From an uncultured Oscillospiraceae bacterium (lineage in GTDB: Bacteria > Bacillota > Clostridia > Oscillospirales > Ruminococcaceae), in assembly GCA_934464775.1 (NCBI GenBank), contig CAKSKG010000005.1, positions 62,001-126,000 on the forward strand: DNA of 64,000 nt, read 5' to 3'. Positions 35,638 through 42,255 of the stretch are shown piece by piece. Both the position numbers and the translations under genes were made by a program. Below the pieces are notes generated by a model, which did no database searches, was not told the origin of the DNA, and saw nothing but the letters and a program-made list of their open reading frames with translations. Each line of letters starts with the position of its first letter. The stretch's first letter is position 1.

Positions 35638-35705
35638 GACTATGCCTCTCAAAGCCTGCACGGCGCAGACTAAGATATTTTTTTGTAAAAATTTATAAAA
35701 AGGTA

Positions 35706-35734
35706 TTGCAATATCAGCAAATTTATGATATCAT
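35706..35734 (+). promoter_or_regulatory. probable promoter of efp
   Basis: TTGCAA (35706-35711), 17 bases, TATCAT (35729-35734). The leader to efp is about 135 bases and contains a GC-rich palindrome (GTGCCGCGGCAC near 35793). Confidence 0.55.
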
Positions 35735-35875
35735 ATATTTAATAATGTTACTCATAATATTTGATATGAAGGAAGAACTGTCAATGCCTGCCGTGCCGCG
35801 GCACGGTAACTGCTTTTCCGTTCATCAGTGAACAGGATAGTGACGGTTCAAAAAATTGAAAGGATGGTCTGATTT

Positions 35876-36433
35876 ATGATAACAGCCGGCGATTTCAGAA
35901 ACGGTATGACATTCGAGGAGGACGGTAACGTACTCCAGATTATCGAATTTCAGCACGTTAAGCCCGGAAAGGGTGCAGCCTTTGTAAGAACAAAGATCAA
36001 GAACGTTATTACAGGCTCCGTAGTTGAAAAGAGCTACAACCCCTCCGCAAAGTTCCCCACAGCATACGTTGAGAGAAGAGATATGCAGTATTCCTACAAT
36101 GACGGCGATCTCTATCACTTCATGGACCCTGAGACATACGAGGATCTTCCCGTAAGCCCCAACGAGCTCGGCGACAGCTTCAAGTTCGTTAAGGAAGAGA
36201 TGATCTGCAAGGTATGTTCCTACAAGGGCAAGGTTTTCGCAGTAGAGCCCCCCAACTTCGTTGAGCTTCAGGTCACAAAGACTGACCCCGGATTCAAGGG
36301 CGATACAGCTACAAACGCAACTAAGCCCGCAACTCTCGAGACAGGCGCAGAGATCAAGGTTCCCCTGTTCATCGACGAGGGCGAGGTTATCCGTATCGAC
36401 ACACGTACAGGCGAGTACATGGAGCGTGTTTAA
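35876..36433 (+). CDS. efp: translation elongation factor P
   Basis: EF-P rescues ribosomes stalled at polyproline. This 185-residue protein begins [20 protein letters not shown] and has the [16 protein letters not shown] loop, where the tip lysine (residue about 32) sits; the C-terminal [11 protein letters not shown] is standard. The tip KPGKGAA is the unmodified-lysine or 5-aminopentanol type more than the E. coli PGKGQA type, but the modification cannot be decided here. An AAAGGATGG site precedes the start. Confidence 0.96.
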   Translation: MITAGDFRNGMTFEEDGNVLQIIEFQHVKPGKGAAFVRTKIKNVITGSVVEKSYNPSAKFPTAYVERRDMQYSYNDGDLYHFMDPETYEDLPVSPNELGDSFKFVKEEMICKVCSYKGKVFAVEPPNFVELQVTKTDPGFKGDTATNATKPATLETGAEIKVPLFIDEGEVIRIDTRTGEYMERV

Positions 36434-36488
36434 TTTACCGCTTTTGAATTGACTGTATACTTTTAAAATTATCAAGGAGGATTTTCAC

Positions 36489-36956
36489 ATGAACAATATG
36501 ACACTCAGCGAAAAGGTCGCTTATCTCAAGGGCGTTCTTGAGGGTATGAACAATGATGACAAGGTTATCGGTATCATGGCTGATATTCTCCGTGATATGG
36601 CGCTTGAGATCGAAGATCAGCAGGATCAGATTGACGAGATCTGCGAGGCTGTTGATTCCGTAAGCGACGATCTCGAGGAAATGGAAAGCGATTTCTATCA
36701 GTTTGATGAAGATGATGACGACGATGACGACTTCGGCGATGATGATTTCGACGAGGACGACTACGAAGACGATGATGAAGATGATGAGCTTGACGATGAC
36801 GACGAGGAGCTTTATGAGACTACTTGCCCCACCTGCGGCGATACTATCTGCATCAATGACGCAATTCTTGCGGAAGGTCACATCAACTGCCCCAACTGCA
36901 ACGAGCTTCTTGAGTTCGACCTTGAGGACGGTCCCGAGGACGCAGACGAGGAATAA
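36489..36956 (+). CDS. CD1247-type acidic protein with zinc ribbon
   Basis: The N-terminal 65 residues, MTLSEKVAYLKGVLEGM onward, are a helical domain found in Clostridia and described as the CD1247 N-terminal type. A stretch of about 45 residues made almost only of Asp and Glu follows (residues about 72-112). The protein ends in a zinc ribbon, CPTCGD...CPNCNE. Function is unknown. Asp-rich runs may hold metal ions or mimic nucleic acid. It follows efp with an AAGGAGG site, an arrangement I know from related genomes. Confidence 0.8.
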   Translation: MNNMTLSEKVAYLKGVLEGMNNDDKVIGIMADILRDMALEIEDQQDQIDEICEAVDSVSDDLEEMESDFYQFDEDDDDDDDFGDDDFDEDDYEDDDEDDELDDDDEELYETTCPTCGDTICINDAILAEGHINCPNCNELLEFDLEDGPEDADEE

Positions 36957-37007
36957 TCAAACGGTTATATCGGTTCTGCCGTTATAATAATTATATTTTA
37001 TGCAAAC

Positions 37008-37131
37008 TGTTTCAGGGCGAGGTGCGATTCCTCACCGGTGGTAAAGTCCACGAGCGGAAGCATTGATAAAGAATGCTCCTGCCGATTCGGTGTAATTCCG
37101 AAACCGACGGTATAGTCCGGATGAAAGAAAC
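37008..37131 (+). ncRNA. FMN riboswitch (RFN element)
   Basis: The conserved RFN blocks are present: AGGGCGAGGTGCGATTCCTC, then CACCGGTGGTAAAGTCCACGAGC, a variable stem, CCGATTCGGTGTAATTCCG, AACCGACGGTATAGTCCGGAT and GAAAGAA. FMN binding should favour the terminator that follows and so reduce ribU expression. Confidence 0.96.
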
Positions 37132-37178
37132 AATGGCGCTGCACATCTTATCGGCGTCAGCTTATGCTTACCCTTTCA

Positions 37179-37214
37179 TCTCCCGAAGCACATTGTGTTT
37201 CGGGGGATTTTTTT
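37179..37214 (+). terminator. expression platform terminator of the FMN riboswitch
   Basis: ATCTCCCGAAGCACA pairs with TGTGTTTCGGGGGAT and is followed by seven T. It lies between the aptamer and the ribU ribosome site. Confidence 0.93.
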
Positions 37215-37245
37215 GGCAGGTTGCATAGCCAAGGAGGTTTTCTGT

Positions 37246-37902
37246 ATGAAAAGCACAGAAACTGCAAACTACACCGCAGGAAGCGGAGAAAAAAGAATAC
37301 AGGGACGGGTGAATGTCCGTGCAATGACAGTTACAGCGATGCTGTCGGCACTTTCGTTCATACTTATGTACATCGAGATCCCCGTGCCGTTCATGCCGCC
37401 GTTCATCAAGCTGGATCTGTCCGATCTGCCTGCGCTGATAGCGTCATTTGCCTTCGGACCCGTTTCGGGCGTGTGTGTATGCCTTATAAAGAACCTGCTC
37501 CATCTGCCTTTCACAGGCACAGGCGGAGTCGGCGAGCTTTCAAACTTCATTCTCAGTGCGATATTCGTTCTTCCCGCAGGACTTATCTATTCCGTAAAGA
37601 AGAGCCGCCGTTCGGCGCTTATCGGCGCACTTACGGGTGCAGTGGTAATGGCTGTAAGCAGCCTTGCGACCAACTATTTCATCGTATACCCCGTATACTA
37701 CAACTTCATGCCCAAGGAGGCAATCCTGAACGCATATCAGGCTATCTACTCGGGCGTTGACAGCATCTTTGACTGCCTGCTGGTATTCAATGTGCCGTTC
37801 ACCTTTGCAAAGGCACTGATAAGCGTTATCATCGTTTTCCCCACCTACAAATACCTTTCTCCTCTTCTGAAAGGCAGATCGGGAAAGCGTTCCGCAAAGT
37901 GA
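37246..37902 (+). CDS. ribU: riboflavin ECF transporter substrate-binding subunit RibU
   Basis: RibU is the membrane S component that binds riboflavin and works with the ECF A/T module, which is not in this window. Six hydrophobic segments are visible, with the family phrases FMPPFIKLDLSDLPALIASFAFGP, LLHLPFTGTGGVGELSNF and ATNYFIVYPVYYNFM. The open frame reaches back to 37195, into the terminator, but ATG 37246 has the AAGGAGG site and gives 218 residues. The FMN riboswitch directly upstream supports riboflavin as substrate. Confidence 0.95.
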   Translation: MKSTETANYTAGSGEKRIQGRVNVRAMTVTAMLSALSFILMYIEIPVPFMPPFIKLDLSDLPALIASFAFGPVSGVCVCLIKNLLHLPFTGTGGVGELSNFILSAIFVLPAGLIYSVKKSRRSALIGALTGAVVMAVSSLATNYFIVYPVYYNFMPKEAILNAYQAIYSGVDSIFDCLLVFNVPFTFAKALISVIIVFPTYKYLSPLLKGRSGKRSAK

Positions 37903-37921
37903 TCTTATAATAATTACAAAA

Positions 37922-37956
37922 AAGAGCCGTTTCACCCATAAAGTGAAACGGCTCTT
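37922..37956. terminator. bidirectional terminator between ribU and tetR
   Basis: AAGAGCCGTTTCAC and GTGAAACGGCTCTT form a 14-base perfect stem between two converging genes. The leftward direction has a T run (AAAAAA on the plus strand at its left edge). Confidence 0.9.
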
Positions 37957-37968
37957 CTGCATGAAGCG

Positions 37969-38565
37969 TCATATCTTGAATCTTGAAACTATATCCCGAA
38001 TGGTGTTGTATAAGTACAGCTTGTATTCCTCTATCGGAATAGGATCGCCGTATAAAACCACGCTGTATATCGACGAGCCTACCAGCTCGATTATCATGTA
38101 CAGCATTATTTCCGGCTTTGAGACCTGCCCTGCGGTCATTTTCGCAAAATATTCGGGCAGACTGAAATCCGCATCGGATTTTCCGTTTCCGCACAGCGCA
38201 TTCTTGAAAACTCCCCAGCTGAGATTTTTTGATATAAAGGTCAGCAGGCGCTTGTCCTTTTCAAGATCGCCGATGATATGATCGGCAATGAAGATTATCT
38301 TATCCTCCAGCAGAGTTATCTCCTCACCCTGCTCCATATCCTCAATGGCACTGCGGAAAAGCTGCGAGGATTTATGCGCTATCAGCCTGTCGCGTATGTC
38401 AAGCTTATCATTGAAATACAGATAGAACGTGCCCTTTGCAACACCTGCTCGCTGGGATATCTCGGAAATAGACGTATGACTTACTCCGTTTGATGTAAAA
38501 AGTTCAAAGGCTGCGTCTAACAGCGATGAAAACTTATGCTGCTTCTTGACGTCAAGCTTGCCCAT
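37969..38565 (-). CDS. TetR/AcrR-family transcriptional regulator
   Basis: This 198-residue regulator has an N-terminal HTH, LLDAAFELFTSNGVSHTSIS, then ISQRAGVAKGTFYLYFNDK, the standard TetR recognition region. The C-terminal ligand domain is not recognisable. I place the start at ATG 38565 (MGKLDVKKQHKF), close to a GAAAGAAG site; an upstream ATG at 38610 would place the start almost at the promoter. It is divergent from cotH. Confidence 0.88.
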   Translation of the reverse strand: MGKLDVKKQHKFSSLLDAAFELFTSNGVSHTSISEISQRAGVAKGTFYLYFNDKLDIRDRLIAHKSSQLFRSAIEDMEQGEEITLLEDKIIFIADHIIGDLEKDKRLLTFISKNLSWGVFKNALCGNGKSDADFSLPEYFAKMTAGQVSKPEIMLYMIIELVGSSIYSVVLYGDPIPIEEYKLYLYNTIRDIVSRFKI

Positions 38566-38598
38566 AACTACACTTCTTTCGCGTTGGATTATAATGTA

Positions 38599-38627
38599 AT
38601 TATACCTCAAAATCCCATTATTGTCAA
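38599..38627 (-). promoter_or_regulatory. consensus promoter of the tetR gene
   Basis: On the minus strand TTGACA (38622-38627), 17 bases and TATAAT (38599-38604). The -10 overlaps the alternative upstream ATG at 38610 closely enough to argue for the shorter protein. Confidence 0.88.
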
Positions 38628-38635
38628 CCGAATTA

Positions 38636-38650
38636 TTGACCGAAAGTCAA
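38636..38650. promoter_or_regulatory. inverted repeat, candidate TetR operator
   Basis: TTGAC-CGAAA-GTCAA lies between the divergent tetR and cotH promoters, just upstream of the tetR -35 box. It is short, so binding by TetR is a guess from position. Confidence 0.35.
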
Positions 38651-38686
38651 AATTTACAATTACTTTTTCTTTTGTCAAAACAGCTA

Positions 38687-38715
38687 TTGAAAATTCAACA
38701 TTTATGTGATATCAT
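38687..38715 (+). promoter_or_regulatory. promoter of the cotH-like gene
   Basis: TTGAAA (38687-38692), 17 bases, TATCAT (38710-38715). The gene's AAAGGA is about 24 bases from the ATG, with a small TCAGG/CCTGA hairpin in between. Confidence 0.55.
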
Positions 38716-38763
38716 ATATAATATAACTAAATGAAAGGAATCAGGTCCCCCTGAAAAAATATT

Positions 38764-40881
38764 ATGAAAAGAAAGCTTTCAGCCGCAATTCTCTCTCTTC
38801 TGCTTTGTGCAGGCACATTATCGGGCTGTGCTTCGGGCGAAGCCAATACCGAAAGCACGGAAGTATCCGTTTCATCGGATACGGAAGTCTCCGAAGCCTC
38901 CGCCGAAGCGGAAGCAACCCTCTCCAACGATATAAAAAGCTCCGATGCAGATGTTATCCGTTCCGAGGACGAATCTCTCATGCCCGTTTTCAGCCTTGAA
39001 AGCGGCTTCTATGACGCTCCCTGTGAAATGACCATAACCTGCGCCGATCCCGATGCAAAGATATATTTTACTATCGACGGAAGCGTCCCCGATGAAAATT
39101 CAAGCCTTTACAAGGCTCCCGTAAATCTGATGAACAAATCCTCCATGGACAACGTTCTGTCCGCAAAAACGGGCATAAGTGCAGGCAGCAGCTATGTTCC
39201 GAACCGCACCGTTGACAAGGCGAACATTATCCGTGCCGTGGCATACTATCCCGACGGCACGGTTTCCGAAGTCACAAGCGGCACATATTTCATCAAAACA
39301 AAACGTGAAGAAAAGTACGGCGATGTGCCTGTCATCTCGCTTATAACCGACCCTGACAATCTTTTCGACTATGAAAAGGGGATCTATGTGCTGGGCAAGA
39401 CCTATGACGACTGGGTGGCTGAACAGACCGAGCCATTTGAATCCTGGCAGGCTGTGGGAAATTACTCCCAGCGTGGACGTGAATGGGAGCGACCCGTTAC
39501 AGTACAGCTGTTTGATTCCGACGGAAAGCTTGCCTTCACACAGGACATGGGCGTCCGCATCATGGGCGCAGCCTCACGCAGCTCCGCACAAAAGAGTCTC
39601 CGTCTTACCGCACGAAAGGAATACGGCAGCAAGACCGCCGATTATGAATTTATCCCCGACAACACCCGTTCCGACGGAAAGGGCAACGTTGAGCATTACA
39701 AGTCCATCGTTCTCCGTGACGGCGGCAATGACTGCGACTATGCCAAGATACGTGATCCCCTTATCCAGAAGCTCTGCGCCGACAGGGATTTCGACACTCA
39801 ATCCACAACTCCCTGCGTTGTCTACATCGACGGCGAATACTGGGGTATGTACACTATCACCGAGGATTACAGCGACAAATACATCGAGTTCAACTACGGC
39901 ATTGACAACAAGGACGTTATAATGGTAAAATGCGGCGAGATCGAAGAGGGCGAAGAGGACGACATCTCTCTGCTGGAGGACGTATACAACACAATTTCCG
40001 ACAATGACATGACCGACCCCGAAAAATACGCCGAAGCCTGCTCCCTCATCGACATGGACAGCTTTATTGACTACTGCGCCATGAACCTGTACGTTTACAA
40101 CGAGGACGGAATATTTCAGGACAACAACTGGCGTATGTGGCGTGTCAAGAACACGGACGGCTACGGGGATATCCCGCAGGCGGACGGAAAATGGCGAATG
40201 ATCGTCTACGACACCGATTATTCCTCGGGAATATACAGCGGCGGCGGAAATTTCCGCTACGACAACATCTCCGAATTTCTTACATACGATTCCAAAAATG
40301 ATGATGCCGACGAGATCGTTCCTGCGAAAATGTTTGCATCGCTTTACAAAAACCCCGACTTCAAGCGTCAGCTTGTGAACACGCTCTGCGATATGCGGAA
40401 CATCGACTTCAGATCAAGCCGTGTTATTTCTGTTGCGGGAGAAATGTACGAAACATACAGCAGGCTTGTTCCCGATACATTCAGCCGCTTCGGACCCGAC
40501 TGGGTGGCATGGCAGGACACCAAGCAGTATTACGAGCAGAAATATGTTGAGCTGCTCACATTCTTTGACGGCAGATACGACAGCTTCCCCCTGCTTATGA
40601 AAAAAGCATTCGGACTTTCCGACCCTGCAACTGTGGAGATTTCCGCATCAGATGCTTCCATGGGTGACATTTACATCAACGGCACTAAGATTGATCTTTC
40701 CGACAGCAGCTTCAAAGGAAATTATTTCAGCGACTACACTGTTACGGTAACTGCCGTTCCCTCCGAGGGACACATTTTCAGCGGTTGGGACGCAATCGGC
40801 TGCGGAATTTCCGACGTTTCCGCCGAAACTGCGGAAATTACTCTCAGCGGAGACTGCTCGATCACTGCTTTATTTGAATGA
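38764..40881 (+). CDS. CotH-family lipoprotein with Fn3-associated domain
   Basis: The signal ends at lipobox LSGC, followed by a Ser/Glu/Ala-rich linker. Residues about 78-185 are a chitobiase C-terminal/Fn3-associated module (FYDAPCEMTITC, IYFTIDGSVPDENS). The CotH domain spans about 195-600, with QKSLRLTARKEYGSKTADYEF, VLRDGGNDCDYAKIRDPLIQ and the acidic active-site segment WRMIVYDTDYSSGIY. The last 75 residues resemble a Listeria-Bacteroides-type beta repeat. CotH is an atypical kinase that phosphorylates spore-coat proteins in Bacillus; gut clostridial relatives are surface lipoproteins whose target is unknown. Confidence 0.88.
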   Translation: MKRKLSAAILSLLLCAGTLSGCASGEANTESTEVSVSSDTEVSEASAEAEATLSNDIKSSDADVIRSEDESLMPVFSLESGFYDAPCEMTITCADPDAKIYFTIDGSVPDENSSLYKAPVNLMNKSSMDNVLSAKTGISAGSSYVPNRTVDKANIIRAVAYYPDGTVSEVTSGTYFIKTKREEKYGDVPVISLITDPDNLFDYEKGIYVLGKTYDDWVAEQTEPFESWQAVGNYSQRGREWERPVTVQLFDSDGKLAFTQDMGVRIMGAASRSSAQKSLRLTARKEYGSKTADYEFIPDNTRSDGKGNVEHYKSIVLRDGGNDCDYAKIRDPLIQKLCADRDFDTQSTTPCVVYIDGEYWGMYTITEDYSDKYIEFNYGIDNKDVIMVKCGEIEEGEEDDISLLEDVYNTISDNDMTDPEKYAEACSLIDMDSFIDYCAMNLYVYNEDGIFQDNNWRMWRVKNTDGYGDIPQADGKWRMIVYDTDYSSGIYSGGGNFRYDNISEFLTYDSKNDDADEIVPAKMFASLYKNPDFKRQLVNTLCDMRNIDFRSSRVISVAGEMYETYSRLVPDTFSRFGPDWVAWQDTKQYYEQKYVELLTFFDGRYDSFPLLMKKAFGLSDPATVEISASDASMGDIYINGTKIDLSDSSFKGNYFSDYTVTVTAVPSEGHIFSGWDAIGCGISDVSAETAEITLSGDCSITALFE

Positions 40882-40907
40882 TCCTTATTTATACTACATA
40901 ACATAAC

Positions 40908-40942
40908 AAAAAGACCGCTCCCTGATTTGGAAACGGTCTTTT
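40908..40942 (+). terminator. terminator after the cotH-like gene
   Basis: AAAAAGACCG and CGGTCTTTT enclose a 17-base loop that can pair weakly, ending in TTTT. Confidence 0.7.
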
Positions 40943-40963
40943 ACATTTGATTTATAGCCTCGC

Positions 40964-41060
40964 AATGCTTACGCATTTCTCGCAGCAAGGGGATTCCGCT
41001 CTCTGCGGAGAGCGGCGAAGGGCGCTGCCCTTTCGAAACCTGCAAGCTTTAAAAAGCTTG
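40964..41060. repeat. train of four short hairpins between cotH and pfkA
   Basis: Within about 100 bases I see four consecutive inverted repeats: AATGC/GCATT (40964-40977), CCGCTCTC/GAGAGCGG (40996-41015), AAGGGC/GCCCTT (41018-41032) and CAAGCTTT/AAAGCTTG (41043-41060). The segment is in the convergent gap between cotH and pfkA and has no good frame. It resembles dispersed intergenic repeats common in gut Clostridia, but there is only one copy here. The whole 40943-41103 gap holds nothing else. Confidence 0.6.
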
Positions 41061-41103
41061 ACCAAACTTTTTATACCTATGTTACTTCTTATTTGGTTTA
41101 CTC

Positions 41104-42189
41104 TCAATCTCCAAAGGACACGCCTATATTCTTTGCTGTTCTTACATACGAACAATCGGGATCTACAAACTTTGTCTTTCCCGCAACATCTTTCAGCTTA
41201 TTCTCGCCGATAGCTCCATTTATCATCGCTACCGAATAGCCATACTTTCCGTCGGCGATAAGCTCTGCCGCACGCACACCGAACTTTGTTGCAAGTATTC
41301 TATCATACGCCGAGGGACTGCCGCCTCTCAACATATGTCCCGGAGTACATACTCTTGTTTCGATACCCGTACCCTTCTGCACCTGCGCAGCAAGTCTTGC
41401 GGTAGCTGTTGTGATACCCTCTTCAAGGCGCTTCTTTGCACGCTCTTTCTTCTTCATCTGTGCCTCGGCAACATCGAACGCACCCTCTGCCACTGCCACT
41501 ATCGAGAAAGTCTTTCCCGCAGCGGAGCGCTTACTGAGAGCCGCTACGACCTTATCCGTATCATAAGGTATCTCGGGGATAATGATTATATCTGCACCGC
41601 CTGCAATGCCCGAGTAAAGGGTGAGCCAGCCTGCCTTATTGCCCATGATCTCCACCATAAGTATACGGCTGTGGGAAGCTGCCGTTGTATGAAGACGGTC
41701 AATAACGTCTGTTGCCGTATCTACTGCCGTATGGAATCCGAATGTTACATCTGTTCCGAAAATATCATTGTCGATAGTTTTCGGCAGACCGATCACATTA
41801 AGTCCCTCTTCGGAAAGAAGATTGGCTGTTTTATGTGTGCCGTTGCCGCCCAGTGTAAGCAGGCAGTCCAGCTTCTGCGCCTTATAGGTGTCTTTCATCG
41901 CCTTTACCTTGTCAACGTTGTCCTCTTCGATAACGGACATCATCTTAAAGGGCTGGCGCTTTGTGCCGAGGATAGTTCCGCCCTGTGTGAGTATGCCCGA
42001 AAATTCCGAGGGATCCATATCACGGGCAATATTGTTTATCAGACCGTAATAGCCGTTCTGAATTCCTACTATCTGTACGCTGTCCGTGCCCATTTTCTCA
42101 AAGCACGCCTTGGCAACGCCTCTAATTGTAGCGTTAAGACCGGGGCAGTCTCCGCCGCTTGTGAGGATACCTATTCTTTTTTTAGCCAT
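41104..42189 (-). CDS. pfkA: 6-phosphofructokinase
   Basis: This enzyme phosphorylates fructose 6-phosphate in glycolysis. The N terminus is RIGILTSGGDCPGLNATIRG. The phosphoryl-donor region reads GGNGT (Gly at the position that distinguishes ATP enzymes from the Asp of PPi enzymes), while PKTIDND has the Lys typical of PPi and actinobacterial group III enzymes. The donor is therefore most likely ATP, with a mixed active site. The catalytic metal Asp of GGDG is Asn here, a variant I associate with this clostridial subgroup. The start is ATG 42189 after GAAAGGA; 361 residues. Confidence 0.92.
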   Translation of the reverse strand: MAKKRIGILTSGGDCPGLNATIRGVAKACFEKMGTDSVQIVGIQNGYYGLINNIARDMDPSEFSGILTQGGTILGTKRQPFKMMSVIEEDNVDKVKAMKDTYKAQKLDCLLTLGGNGTHKTANLLSEEGLNVIGLPKTIDNDIFGTDVTFGFHTAVDTATDVIDRLHTTAASHSRILMVEIMGNKAGWLTLYSGIAGGADIIIIPEIPYDTDKVVAALSKRSAAGKTFSIVAVAEGAFDVAEAQMKKKERAKKRLEEGITTATARLAAQVQKGTGIETRVCTPGHMLRGGSPSAYDRILATKFGVRAAELIADGKYGYSVAMINGAIGENKLKDVAGKTKFVDPDCSYVRTAKNIGVSFGD

Positions 42190-42255
42190 TACAACCAATC
42201 CTTTCTTCTTTGGAAAACGCCGTGCATTTTCCGTTCATATCAATAACAGCTTATG

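Noticed and set aside
35785..35831. Short frame in the efp leader beginning MPAVPRHGN
   Set aside because: It coincides with a GC-rich palindrome and is not related to any protein I know. It is more likely leader sequence.
36703..36987. Met/Thr-rich frame overlapping the acidic tract
   Set aside because: It is the shifted reading of GAT/GAC repeats in the CD1247-type gene, not a gene.
38731..38754. Seven-codon mini frame (MKGIRSP) just before cotH
   Set aside because: It could be a leader peptide, but it has no ribosome site of its own and is too short to support.
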